This document shows positions 1-8,188 of a stretch of DNA of 64,000 nt, piece by piece. The position numbers and the translations under genes were made by a program. Each line of letters begins with the position of its first letter. Position 1 is the first letter of the stretch. Origin of the DNA: Mycolicibacterium sp. HK-90 (GTDB taxonomy: Bacteria; Actinomycetota; Actinomycetes; Mycobacteriales; Mycobacteriaceae); NCBI RefSeq assembly GCF_030486405.1, contig NZ_CP129613.1, positions 682,001-746,000 on the forward strand, in the 5' to 3' direction. A model generated the notes under the pieces. That model was not told where the DNA came from. It worked only from the letters and a program-made list of their open reading frames with translations, and did not search any database.

Positions 1-729
1 CCGGGCCGCCAGGATCTCGGCCAGGTGCACCGTGCGCACCCCGGAGCGCAGCCGGCTCAACCCGCCGCCGATGTGCATCAGGCACGACGAATCGCCTGCG
101 CTGCACACCTCGGCGTCGGTCTCGGCGATGTGGGCCATCTTGTCGGCGAGCATCGCGGTGGACGTGTCGGAGTTCTTGATCGCGAAGGTTCCGCCGAAGC
201 CGCAACAGGATTCGGCCTCCGGCAACTCCACCAGCGTCAGCCCGCGCACGTTGCGCAACAGCCGCAGCGGCTTGTCACCCACCCCGAGCATGCGCAGTGA
301 GTGGCACGTCGGGTGATAGGTGACGCGGTGCGGGTAGTACGCGCCGACGTCGTCGACCGCGAGCACGTCGATCAGGAACTCGGACAGTTCGTAGGTCTTG
401 GCTGCCAGGGTGTCGGCGCGGGCGGCGAGTGCTTCGTCCCCGGCGCGCCGGGCCACCATCGCGTGCTGGTGGCGGACGGAACCCACGCACGATCCCGACG
501 GGGCGACGACGGCGTCGCAGTCCGCGGACTCGAAGGCCTCGACGTGGTTGCGAACCAGCGCGGTGGCTTCCTGGAGGTAACCGGTGTTGACATGCATTTG
601 GCCACAACAGGTTTGACCTTCGGGGAACTCCACCTGGTGGCCGAGACGCTCGAGCAGCTGCACCGTGGCGATCGCGGCGGGCGGGAACATCGCATCCGCC
701 AGGCAGGTCGCGAACAGGGCGATTCGCAT
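1..729 (-). CDS. (Fe-S)-binding CCG-domain protein, LutA-like, partial at left edge
   Basis: The minus-strand frame is open from an ATG at 729 to the window edge, so the C-terminus lies outside (243 codons seen). The product contains two cysteine-rich CCG-type motifs: TCCGQMHVNTGY near residue 46 and HPTCHSL followed by SCCGFGGTFAIKN further on. These ligate a 4Fe-4S cluster in heterodisulfide-reductase-like and LutA/GlcF proteins that move electrons during lactate or glycolate oxidation. The visible length approaches a full LutA (about 240 residues), so only a short tail should be missing. The start lies 7 bases after the stop of the upstream polymerase-domain gene on the same strand, so the two are probably co-transcribed. 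The partners LutB and LutC would be expected to the left of the window. The family call is firm; the substrate is inferred. Confidence 0.88.
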   Translation of the reverse strand, partial: MRIALFATCLADAMFPPAAIATVQLLERLGHQVEFPEGQTCCGQMHVNTGYLQEATALVRNHVEAFESADCDAVVAPSGSCVGSVRHQHAMVARRAGDEALAARADTLAAKTYELSEFLIDVLAVDDVGAYYPHRVTYHPTCHSLRMLGVGDKPLRLLRNVRGLTLVELPEAESCCGFGGTFAIKNSDTSTAMLADKMAHIAETDAEVCSAGDSSCLMHIGGGLSRLRSGVRTVHLAEILAAR

Positions 730-736
730 GCTGCTC

Positions 737-1972
737 CTACGGATTCCGGTGCCACTGAGCGCCGCGGTAATGCTCCCACGGGTTGTAGTCGGCAAGCAGC
801 TCTTCTTGCGGTGGGCGCTCGGCCTCGGGAACGTGCTGCAGATTGATCCGCACCCGGTACCAGATCGAGCTCGGGCCGCGCATGCCGTCGAGCAGGATGT
901 CCACGGGCTCCAGCCGCGCGGCCACCGCGGGATGGCGTTCGCGCCACACGTCCAGCGCCGCCATTGCCTCGTCCTTGGTCTTGGTCTTGGCGATCTCGAT
1001 CAGCGGCATGCTCGATTGTCTGCGGCCGTCGTGCGAAGCGCCCCTCGGCGCCTTCTCGGCCGGGCCGAGCTCCTTGGCGAGCGCGAGCAACGCGTCCAAC
1101 TCGCCGACCGTGACGTCCATGCCTTCCCACGGGTCGCCGATCTCGGCGAAGCGGTCCGGCACAGTGGCGACCGTGAATGCCTCCGGACGGCACCCGCTGA
1201 CCTCATCCCAGCGCAGCGGGGTGGAAACCCGGGCATCGGGCGTCGCCCGCACGGAATAGGCCGACGCCACCGTCCGGTCCTTGGCGTTCTGGTTGAAGTC
1301 GACGAAGACGCGTGCGCCCCGCTCCTCCTTCCACCACTTTGCGGTGGCGAGCTGCGGCACCCGGTTCTCCACCTCACGGGCCACCGTCTCGGCGGCCAGC
1401 CGCACCTTGGTGAACGGCCATCGCGGGTGGATGCGGGCATAGATGTGGAAGCCGCGCGAGCCCGACGTCTTGGGCCACGCGGTCAGGCCGTGATCTTCCA
1501 GCACCGCGCGGGCAACCTGGGCGACGTCGACGATCTGCGCCCACTCGACCCCGGGCATCGGATCCAGGTCGACCCGCAGCTCGTCGGGATGGTCGAGATC
1601 CTCGGCCCGCACCGGGTGCGGGTTCAGGTCCACACACCCCAGGTTCACCGCCCACGCCAGGCCCGCGGTGTCCCGCAACACCGCCTCCGTGGCCGACGTG
1701 CCCGAGCGGTATTTGAGCTCGGCGACATCGACATAGTCCGGCCGCTTCTCCGGTGCCCGTTTCTGGAAGATGGCCTCGGTGGCGATGCCTTTCACGAACC
1801 GCTTGAGGATCATCGGCCGCCCGTAGACGCCACGCAGCGCGCCGTCGGCCACCGATCGGTAGTAGTTGATCAGATCGAGCTTGGTCACCCCGGCGTCAGG
1901 GAAAACCACCTTGTCAGGGTTGGTGACGGCCACCTCGAGGCCGTCGATCTCCAGCGACAGTGCACCGGCCAT
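737..1972 (-). CDS. LigD-type polymerase/primase-domain protein (Rv0269c / PolD2 family)
   Basis: A 411-residue protein of the archaeo-eukaryotic primase superfamily, as in the polymerase domain of DNA ligase D. Supporting segments are the N-terminal VTNPDKVVFPDAGVTK block, the LKRFVKG stretch, the acidic metal site RVDLDPMPG, the TSGSRGFHIY motif and VFVDFNQNAKDRT. No ligase or nuclease domain is attached, so it is a stand-alone polymerase domain able in principle to add rNTPs or dNTPs during end joining or gap filling. From memory, M. smegmatis carries such proteins (PolD1, PolD2) and M. tuberculosis has Rv0269c next to fadD2, the same arrangement as here. The ATG at 1972 is chosen; a GTG at 1978 is in frame 6 bases upstream. 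It is divergent from fadD2 across about 54 bases. Confidence 0.88.
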   Translation of the reverse strand: MAGALSLEIDGLEVAVTNPDKVVFPDAGVTKLDLINYYRSVADGALRGVYGRPMILKRFVKGIATEAIFQKRAPEKRPDYVDVAELKYRSGTSATEAVLRDTAGLAWAVNLGCVDLNPHPVRAEDLDHPDELRVDLDPMPGVEWAQIVDVAQVARAVLEDHGLTAWPKTSGSRGFHIYARIHPRWPFTKVRLAAETVAREVENRVPQLATAKWWKEERGARVFVDFNQNAKDRTVASAYSVRATPDARVSTPLRWDEVSGCRPEAFTVATVPDRFAEIGDPWEGMDVTVGELDALLALAKELGPAEKAPRGASHDGRRQSSMPLIEIAKTKTKDEAMAALDVWRERHPAVAARLEPVDILLDGMRGPSSIWYRVRINLQHVPEAERPPQEELLADYNPWEHYRGAQWHRNP

Positions 1973-2026
1973 GACCACATGCTAGTTACCGCCCCCGGTG
2001 CGACGGCCGTCACTTATTGTGGCGAC

Positions 2027-3700
2027 ATGCCAAGTTTGTCTGATCTGCCGGCGAACCTCACGGCCAAGGCCAAGCAGTATGCGGAGCGGGGTGCGGCCGA
2101 ATTGCACTACGCCCGCAAGATGTTCGAAGCAGGTGCGCTGCGGCTCGAACCGCCACAACACATCGCGGCCATGCTGGGTGACATCCGGACCTGGGGCGAG
2201 ATCGGGATGATCCCGGCGCTCAACGCGCGTCGGCATCCCCAACGCATCGCGGTGATCGACGACGAGGGCGAGTTGACGTTCGGTGAGCTCGACGACGCTG
2301 CGCACGCGGTCGCCAACGAACTGCTCACCATGGGCGTCAGAGGCGGTGACGGGGTGGGGATCCTGGCCCGCAACCACCGCTGGTTCCTGATCGCGCTGTA
2401 CGGCGCGGCCCGGGTGGGAGCCCGGATCATCATGTTGAACTCCGAGTTCTCCGGTCCCCAGATCAAGGAGGTCGCCGAGCGCGAAGGCGCCAAGGTGATC
2501 ATCTACGACGACGAGTACACCGCCGCGGTCGCTCAGTCCGAACCGGAGCTCGGCAAGCTGCGGGCGCTGGGCGACAATCCCGATTCCGATCAGCCGTCTG
2601 GCAGCACGGACGAGACCCTGGCCGACGTGATCGCGCGGAGCAACGGCCGGCGCGCGCCCAAGGCCACCAAACACCCGTCGATCATCATCCTGACCAGCGG
2701 CACCACCGGAACACCCAAGGGCGCCAATCGTGCTGCCCCGCCGTCGCTGGCCCCGGTCGGCGGTGTGCTGTCGCACGTCCCGTTCAAGGCCGGTGAGGTG
2801 ACGGCACTGCCGGCGCCCATGTTTCATGCGCTCGGGTTCCTGCATGCCACGATCGCGATGATGCTGGGCAGCACGCTGGTGCTGCGTCGTCGATTCAAGC
2901 CGGCCACCGTGTTCGAGGACGTCGAGAAACACAACGTCACCGGCATGGTGGTGGTGCCGGTGATGCTCTCCCGCATGCTCGACCATCTCGAAAAGATGCA
3001 GCCCAAGCCCAATCTGTCGTCGCTGCGGATCGTGTTCGTCTCGGGTTCCCAGCTCGGGTCCGAGCTGGCGTCCCGGGCTCTCAAGGATCTCGGGCCGATC
3101 ATCTACAACCTGTACGGGTCGACGGAGATCGCGTTCGCGAGTATCGCGCGGCCCAAGGATCTGTCGATCAACCCGTCCACCGTCGGTCCCGTGGTCAAGG
3201 GCATCACCGTCAAGATCATCGACGACAACGGCAAGGAGCTCCCGCAAGGACAGGTGGGCCGCATCTTCGTGCGAAACACCTTCCCGTTCAAGGGATATAC
3301 CGGCGGCGGGGGTAAGGAGATCATCGACGGCATGCTGTCCTCCGGTGACGTCGGCTACTTCGACGAGCACGGACTGCTCTACGTCAGCGGCCGGGACGAC
3401 GAGATGATCGTCTCCGGCGGGGAGAACGTGTTCCCGGCCGAGGTCGAAGATCTGATCAGCGGCCATCCGGAGGTCGTCGAGGCCACCGCGCTCGGCGTCG
3501 AGGACAAGGAATGGGGCCACCGGCTGCGGGCATTCGTGGTGAAGGCCGAGGGGGCCAGTATCGACGAGGACGCCATCAAGACCTACGTCAAAGAACACCT
3601 GGCCCGCTACAAAGTGCCACGTGAGGTGGTCTTCCTCGACGAACTGCCACGCAACCCCACCGGCAAGATCCTGAAGCGGGAGCTGCGCAACCTGGAATAG
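2027..3700 (+). CDS. fadD2: Long-chain fatty-acid--CoA ligase FadD2
   Basis: This 557-residue ANL-superfamily acyl-CoA synthetase activates fatty acids through an acyl-adenylate to acyl-CoA in the cytosol. The adenylate-forming signature LTSGTTGTPKG lies near residues 222-232, the YGSTEIAF motif near 363, the hinge motif SGRDDEMIVSGGENV toward the C-terminus, and the catalytic lysine in PTGKILKREL at about residue 547. All core motifs are intact. The frame is open far upstream, but the protein starts at the ATG at 2027, where homology begins (MPSLSDLP). Its neighbours, the LigD-polymerase protein on one side and fadE6 a few kb away, match the Rv0269c-fadD2-fadE6 order of M. tuberculosis, which supports the symbol. 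Substrate chain length cannot be read from the sequence. Confidence 0.93.
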   Translation: MPSLSDLPANLTAKAKQYAERGAAELHYARKMFEAGALRLEPPQHIAAMLGDIRTWGEIGMIPALNARRHPQRIAVIDDEGELTFGELDDAAHAVANELLTMGVRGGDGVGILARNHRWFLIALYGAARVGARIIMLNSEFSGPQIKEVAEREGAKVIIYDDEYTAAVAQSEPELGKLRALGDNPDSDQPSGSTDETLADVIARSNGRRAPKATKHPSIIILTSGTTGTPKGANRAAPPSLAPVGGVLSHVPFKAGEVTALPAPMFHALGFLHATIAMMLGSTLVLRRRFKPATVFEDVEKHNVTGMVVVPVMLSRMLDHLEKMQPKPNLSSLRIVFVSGSQLGSELASRALKDLGPIIYNLYGSTEIAFASIARPKDLSINPSTVGPVVKGITVKIIDDNGKELPQGQVGRIFVRNTFPFKGYTGGGGKEIIDGMLSSGDVGYFDEHGLLYVSGRDDEMIVSGGENVFPAEVEDLISGHPEVVEATALGVEDKEWGHRLRAFVVKAEGASIDEDAIKTYVKEHLARYKVPREVVFLDELPRNPTGKILKRELRNLE

Positions 3701-3729
3701 ATCGCGCGCGGCGGTGGTAGTACAGCCTT

Positions 3730-4512
3730 GTGAACATCGACCTGAGCGGGAAGACAGCACTCGTCACCGGTTCGACGCAGGGCATCGGGCTGGCCATCGC
3801 CGGACAACTCGCGCGAAGCGGTGCCCGTGTCGCGGTCAACGGCCGAACGCCGGCCCGCGTCGATGAAGCCGTGGCGACGCTCGACGGGTTCGACGTCGTG
3901 GGCATTGCCGCCGACGTGGCCTCCGAGGACGGCGCGGCTGAGTTGTTGCGGCAGCTGCCCGACGTCGACATCCTGGTGAACAACCTCGGGATCTTCGGCG
4001 CGGTGCCTGCGCGGGAGGTCACCGACGACCAGTGGCGCACCTACTTCGACGTGAATGTCCTTGCCGCCGTACGGCTTATCCGCAGCTACCTGCCGGGCAT
4101 GACGGAGCGGGGCTGGGGCCGGGCGATCCAGATCGCCAGTGACTCCGCGATCGTCACGCCTGCCGAGATGATCCATTACGGCGTGTCCAAGACCGCACTC
4201 CTCGCGGTGTCCCGGGGATTCGCCAAGGACGCCGCGGGTACCGGGGTGACCGTGAACTCGGTGATCGCCGGCCCGACCCACACCGGCGGCGTCGAGGACT
4301 TCGTCTACCAGCTCGTCGACAAGTCCCTGCCGTGGGACGAGGCGCAGCGGGAGTTCATGCGCAAGCACCGGCCGCAGTCGCTGATCCAGCGGCTCATCGA
4401 GCCCGAGGAGATTGCCAACATGGTCACCTACCTGGCGTCTCCGCTGGCCTCGGCCACCACGGGTGGAGCACTGCGCGTCGACGGCGGCTACGTCGACTCG
4501 ATCCTGCCGTAG
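3730..4512 (+). CDS. SDR-family NAD(P)-dependent oxidoreductase
   Basis: A classical short-chain dehydrogenase of 260 residues. The Rossmann cofactor motif TGSTQGIG is at residues 13-20, the NNLG motif follows in the middle, the active-site Ser lies in SDSAIVTPAE and the catalytic Tyr/Lys pair is in YGVSK. The C-terminus ends in the usual GGALRVDGGYVDSILP type of tail. It starts with GTG 29 bases after fadD2 and on the same strand, so it is probably part of the same transcript and may oxidise or reduce a hydroxy- or ketoacyl compound in lipid metabolism. The exact substrate cannot be told from the sequence. Its stop converges with a small membrane-protein gene 18 bases downstream. Confidence 0.9.
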   Translation: MNIDLSGKTALVTGSTQGIGLAIAGQLARSGARVAVNGRTPARVDEAVATLDGFDVVGIAADVASEDGAAELLRQLPDVDILVNNLGIFGAVPAREVTDDQWRTYFDVNVLAAVRLIRSYLPGMTERGWGRAIQIASDSAIVTPAEMIHYGVSKTALLAVSRGFAKDAAGTGVTVNSVIAGPTHTGGVEDFVYQLVDKSLPWDEAQREFMRKHRPQSLIQRLIEPEEIANMVTYLASPLASATTGGALRVDGGYVDSILP

Positions 4513-4530
4513 GTTTCGTCGGCGAGCCGG

Positions 4531-4842
4531 TCAGGAGAGCATCGCGGTGCCGGGCACGGACAGGCACAGCAGCGACAACGCGAGCAGGAACCAGCCGGCA
4601 CCGTGCCAGATCGGCCACGTGCCCTCGGCCCGCCACACCTGGTAAGTCCGGAAGAACGCACCGAGCGCGCCGACGAACACGATGGTGGGAACCAGCGTCG
4701 CCGAGAGCACGGAATGGTCAAACGCGTAGAACGCCAGGGCAACTCCGGCGACGGCGATCACCGCGAAGACGTAACCCACCGCGGACCTGAACATCTCCGG
4801 GTCGTGCCAACGCTTTTCGACATCGTCCTCGTCGCTGCCCAT
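4531..4842 (-). CDS. Small membrane protein of unknown function
   Basis: This 103-residue protein has a charged N-terminus (MGSDEDDVEKRW) followed by three hydrophobic stretches at about residues 21-41, 47-63 and 81-99, which predict three membrane helices. I recognise no enzymatic motif. It begins at an ATG 16 bases after the stop of the small secreted-protein gene on the same strand, so the two probably form an operon. Coding is supported by the clean hydrophobicity pattern and high third-position GC. No function is assigned. Confidence 0.72.
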   Translation of the reverse strand: MGSDEDDVEKRWHDPEMFRSAVGYVFAVIAVAGVALAFYAFDHSVLSATLVPTIVFVGALGAFFRTYQVWRAEGTWPIWHGAGWFLLALSLLCLSVPGTAMLS

Positions 4843-4858
4843 ATCGTCCGCTCACCTG

Positions 4859-5146
4859 TCACGGCCCATTGATGTACCAGGCCAGGCACCCCGGCCTGTC
4901 CCGGCACGCGATGATGGCGCCGGCGTCGGGGGCCGCCCCGCGCACCCGGGGCTGCCGGGGCGGCAGGTTGCAGTTCACCACATAGGGGTTCCACGGGATG
5001 ACCCCGTTGACGCACGGCTGAGCCTGGGTTTCGGTGGGGGCCGGAATGTTCTGCGCCCACACGGCGGTCGGAGCGACGACGACCGACAGCACCGCCGCTC
5101 CCGCCAGTACCGGGCGCAGCAGGCGTTGTCGTGACGTGCTCATCAT
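4859..5146 (-). CDS. Small secreted protein with two disulfide-type cysteine pairs
   Basis: A 95-residue protein with a signal peptide (basic MMSTSRQRLLR start, hydrophobic core VLAGAAVLSVVVAP, probable cleavage after AVWA). The mature part is about 65 residues, proline-rich, with CVNGVIPWNPYVVNC and CRDRPGC, suggesting two intramolecular disulfides. The ATG at 5146 is preferred to the in-frame TTG at 5155 because an AGGA lies about 13 bases upstream; ATG 5143 is also possible. It is the first gene of a two-gene minus-strand unit and is divergent from the TetR gene at 5256. I do not recognise a named family; secretion is inferred. Confidence 0.72.
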   Translation of the reverse strand: MMSTSRQRLLRPVLAGAAVLSVVVAPTAVWAQNIPAPTETQAQPCVNGVIPWNPYVVNCNLPPRQPRVRGAAPDAGAIIACRDRPGCLAWYINGP

Positions 5147-5227
5147 TGGTGCCAACCATTCCTGACCGCCGTCTATTTCGACGGTAGCACTGGATCGTTC
5201 GCCGGTGTTCTTCGTTATCGGTCGATT

Positions 5228-5237
5228 TGACGCGTCA
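5228..5237. promoter_or_regulatory. 10-bp palindrome upstream of TetR gene
   Basis: TGACGCGTCA is a perfect 10-base palindrome 18 bases before the GTG start of the TetR gene at 5256 and lies in the divergent intergenic region with the small secreted-protein gene. It could be an autoregulatory operator. It is short and could occur by chance. Confidence 0.3.
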
Positions 5238-5255
5238 GGAAATTAGGATGCGCGT

Positions 5256-5891
5256 GTGGCAGCGCGGACGGACGGCGCGGCCGCGAGCCCGCAGAAGCGG
5301 ACGCGCGGGCGGCCCAAGCTGGACATCGACTGCGAAGCCGTCGCCGATGCCGCGGCCGAGTTGTTCGCCGAGGGCGGCTACGACGCGGTGACGATCGTCA
5401 ACGCAGCCGACAAGCTCGCGGTGTCCCGGGCCACGCTGTACCGCACCGTGCCGACGAAGGACGACCTGCTGCGCATCCTGTTCGAGCGCAGCACCGCCCA
5501 ACTGACGGCGCGGGCCCAGGAGGTGCTGGGCGCGACCGACGATCCCCGTGAACGGCTCGCCGGGCTCATCAGGGTGCAGGCCGTGGCCGCGATCCGGATG
5601 CGCGGGCACATGTCGGTGTTCTTCGAATCCGGTCAGCTACCGCCCGACGTGCTGGGGCGGTGGCGCAAGTGGAGCCGCAAGTACGAGAGCGCCTGGATCG
5701 GCCTGGTGGCGGACAACATCGAGGCGGGCACCCTCGACATCGGCGGCGGCGATCCGCGGGTGGCCGCTCGGCTGATCTTCGGGATGCTGATCTCGGTGTG
5801 CCGGTGGTACCGGCCCACCGAGGCCATCACGCCCGAAGAGGTCGCCGAGGTGGCCATCCGGTTGCTCGGTCTGTCGGCGACCAGCGCCTGA
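5256..5891 (+). CDS. TetR-family transcriptional regulator
   Basis: The protein has 211 residues. The N-terminal helix-turn-helix covers about residues 20-70, including AAELFAEGGYDAVTIVNAA and the recognition-helix segment LAVSRATLYRTVPTKDDLL. The larger helical C-terminal part should bind a small ligand, often an acyl-CoA or lipophilic compound in this family. It starts with GTG and ends 3 bases from the convergent stop of fadE6, so control of fadE6 is conceivable but not shown. A short palindrome lies 18 bases upstream of its start. Confidence 0.88.
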   Translation: MAARTDGAAASPQKRTRGRPKLDIDCEAVADAAAELFAEGGYDAVTIVNAADKLAVSRATLYRTVPTKDDLLRILFERSTAQLTARAQEVLGATDDPRERLAGLIRVQAVAAIRMRGHMSVFFESGQLPPDVLGRWRKWSRKYESAWIGLVADNIEAGTLDIGGGDPRVAARLIFGMLISVCRWYRPTEAITPEEVAEVAIRLLGLSATSA

Positions 5892-5894
5892 GCC

Positions 5895-8102
5895 TTACGG
5901 GTCTCGCGGCAGGCCGAGCAGGCGTTCGGCGATGATGTTGAGCTGCACCTCGGTGGTACCGCCGTAGATCGTGGTGGCCCGGCTGGCCAGCAGGTACTCG
6001 GCCCAGCGGCCGTATTCCTGCTCGGCATCGCCGATGGCTCCGTCGGTGCCGAAGGATGCCACCGCGAACTCCGCGTAGCCCTGACCGGTCTTCATGGACA
6101 GCAACTTGGAGATCGCCGCGGCCGGCATCGCATCGCCACCGGCGAGGGTCAACAACGTGGACCTCAGGTTCAGCACCTTGGCGGCGTGGCCCTCGGCGAT
6201 CAGCTGGCCCGCGCGGTTCTGGTCGATCTGGTCGAACTGACCCTGGCCCAGGAACGCCACGAACTGATCGAGATTGGCCAGGAACGGTGGCTCACTGCTG
6301 CCGATCGACACCCGCTCGTTGGTCAGCGTGTTGCGGCTGACCTCCCAGCCGCGGTCGACCTCACCGAGCACCATGTCGTCCGGCACGAACACGTCATCGA
6401 TGAACACGGTGTTGAACATCGCGTTACCGGTCAGCTCGCGCAGCGGTTTCACCTCGACGCCGGGAGCCGTCATGTCCAGCAGGAAGTATGTGATGCCTTG
6501 ATGTTTGGGAGCGCTCGGGTCGGTGCGTGCCAGTAGCGCGCCCCAGGCCGAGAACTGCGCACCCGTGGTCCAGATCTTCTGCCCGGTGATTCGCCAGCCG
6601 CCGTCCACCTTCGTCGCCTTGGTGGTCAGGCTGGCCAGGTCCGAACCGGCTCCCGGCTCGGAAAACAGCTGGCACCAGATCATCTCGCCACGGAACGTCG
6701 GCGGCAGGAACTGCTGTTTCTGTTCCTCGGTACCGAAGGCCACGATCGACGGGATGATCCAGGAGGCGATGCCCATCTGCGGGCGCCGCACCCGGCCGGT
6801 GCTGAATTCCTGGGCGATGATGATCTGCTCGATCGGCTCCGACGCGCGGCCCCACGGCCGGGGCAGGTGCGGCTGCACCCAGCCACCCTCGGCAATCGCG
6901 GTATTGCGCTCAGAACCACTCGGAATGGCTTTCAGGGCAGCCACTTCCGCCCGGATCTCGGCGCGGAGCTTCTCGGTGTCGGGATCCAGGTCGATGTCGA
7001 CCGGCCGCATCCCCGTCGTGGTAGCGGTGTCGACCACCAGCTGCGGGTAGTCCGCGGCCCGGCCGAAGCACGCGGCCAGTACGAGCGCCCGGCGGTAGTA
7101 CACGTTGGTGTCGTGCTCCCAGGTGAATCCGATGCCGCCGTGCACCTGGATGCAGTCCTGGGTGGTGTGCTGCGCGGCGGCCGGTGCCAGCGTCGCGGCC
7201 ACCGCGGCGGCGAATTCGAAATGGGTTTCTGCCGAATCCTGGTCACCCACGTCGTCCAGCGCCCGGGCGGCGTCCCAGACGGCGGCCGTGGCGCGCTCGG
7301 TTTCGGCGATCATCCCGGCGCACTTGTGCTTGATCGCCTGGAACTGGCCGATCGGCCTGCCGAACTGTTCACGGATCTTCGCGTAGCCGCTGGCCGTGTC
7401 GGTGGCCCAGCGGGCCACGCCGATCGCCTCGGCCGACAACAGCGTCGTGATCAGTGCTCGGGCCTGGGCGCGGCCCAGGTTGGACAGGACCCGGTCGGCC
7501 TCCTCGCCGGAGCTGACCTCGACGGCGTTGGCCCGCACGTGAGCCAGTGGACGCAGCGGATCGACGCTGCGGACCGGCTCGATCTCCAACTGCGCGGCGT
7601 CCAGCACCACCCACTCCACACCGGACTCGATCGCGACCGGGAGCACCAGCACCGACGCCTGTGCGGCGCCCGGCACCGCCCGGGCCTCGCCGCGGATGAC
7701 CAGGCCGTCGCCGTGCCGGGTTGCGGTCAGGCCGGAGTCGATGGCGTAGGCCGCGATGGTGTCACCGGAGGCCAGGCCGCTCAGGACCTTCGCCTCGGGG
7801 TTGTCGGCCGAGATCAGCGCGCTGGCGATCGCCGAAGGGACGAACGGCCCCGGTACGGCGCCGTAGCCGAACTCGGCCAGCGTGATGGCCAGCTCGAGGA
7901 TGCCGAAGCCTTGTCCGCCAATGGATTCCGAGAGATGAACGCCCTGCAGGCCTTGTTCGGCGGCGGCCTTCCAGTACGGCGGGGGATTGGGGACAGGCGT
8001 TTCGAGCGCCTCGTGCAGCACCTCGGAGGGCGCCACCCGCGCTACCAGAGACCGAACCGAATCGGCCAGGTCGCTGTGCTCAGACGTGATCGCAATGGGC
8101 AT
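5895..8102 (-). CDS. fadE6: Acyl-CoA dehydrogenase FadE6 (two fused ACAD modules)
   Basis: At 735 residues this is about twice the usual acyl-CoA dehydrogenase length because two ACAD-like modules are fused. The N-terminal module (about 1-370) contains the FAD-interaction region FGRPIGQFQAIKHKCAGM and VHGGIGFTWEHD. The C-terminal module (about 375-735) contains QLFSEPGAGSDLASL, GQKIWTTGAQ and the terminal IYGGTTEVQLNIIAERLLGLP. The enzyme should introduce an alpha-beta double bond in an acyl-CoA using FAD. M. tuberculosis FadE6 is about 731 residues and sits in the same place relative to fadD2. The ATG at 8102 has a GGAGG ribosome site a few bases upstream. An AACCG-GT-CGGTT inverted repeat lies about 33 bases before the start. 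Confidence 0.92.
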   Translation of the reverse strand: MPIAITSEHSDLADSVRSLVARVAPSEVLHEALETPVPNPPPYWKAAAEQGLQGVHLSESIGGQGFGILELAITLAEFGYGAVPGPFVPSAIASALISADNPEAKVLSGLASGDTIAAYAIDSGLTATRHGDGLVIRGEARAVPGAAQASVLVLPVAIESGVEWVVLDAAQLEIEPVRSVDPLRPLAHVRANAVEVSSGEEADRVLSNLGRAQARALITTLLSAEAIGVARWATDTASGYAKIREQFGRPIGQFQAIKHKCAGMIAETERATAAVWDAARALDDVGDQDSAETHFEFAAAVAATLAPAAAQHTTQDCIQVHGGIGFTWEHDTNVYYRRALVLAACFGRAADYPQLVVDTATTTGMRPVDIDLDPDTEKLRAEIRAEVAALKAIPSGSERNTAIAEGGWVQPHLPRPWGRASEPIEQIIIAQEFSTGRVRRPQMGIASWIIPSIVAFGTEEQKQQFLPPTFRGEMIWCQLFSEPGAGSDLASLTTKATKVDGGWRITGQKIWTTGAQFSAWGALLARTDPSAPKHQGITYFLLDMTAPGVEVKPLRELTGNAMFNTVFIDDVFVPDDMVLGEVDRGWEVSRNTLTNERVSIGSSEPPFLANLDQFVAFLGQGQFDQIDQNRAGQLIAEGHAAKVLNLRSTLLTLAGGDAMPAAAISKLLSMKTGQGYAEFAVASFGTDGAIGDAEQEYGRWAEYLLASRATTIYGGTTEVQLNIIAERLLGLPRDP

Positions 8103-8134
8103 GCGGTACCTCCATCTGGGGCCGTGTATCTAAT

Positions 8135-8146
8135 AACCGGTCGGTT
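8135..8146. promoter_or_regulatory. AACCG-GT-CGGTT inverted repeat in fadE6 leader
   Basis: Two 5-base arms, AACCG and CGGTT, are separated by two bases and lie about 33 bases upstream of the fadE6 ATG. On the minus strand the repeat is followed at once by a TTATTAGATA stretch that could serve as a -10 element. This arrangement fits repression by a TetR-type protein. Which regulator binds is not known. Confidence 0.5.
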
Positions 8147-8188
8147 GGGCCGAGGGTACCCCGCAGTGACGCGCGCCACTCCGGCGGC

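Noticed and set aside
665..2026. A 454-codon N-terminal extension of fadD2
   Set aside because: It is antisense to the polymerase-domain gene; homology to FadD2 begins at the ATG at 2027.
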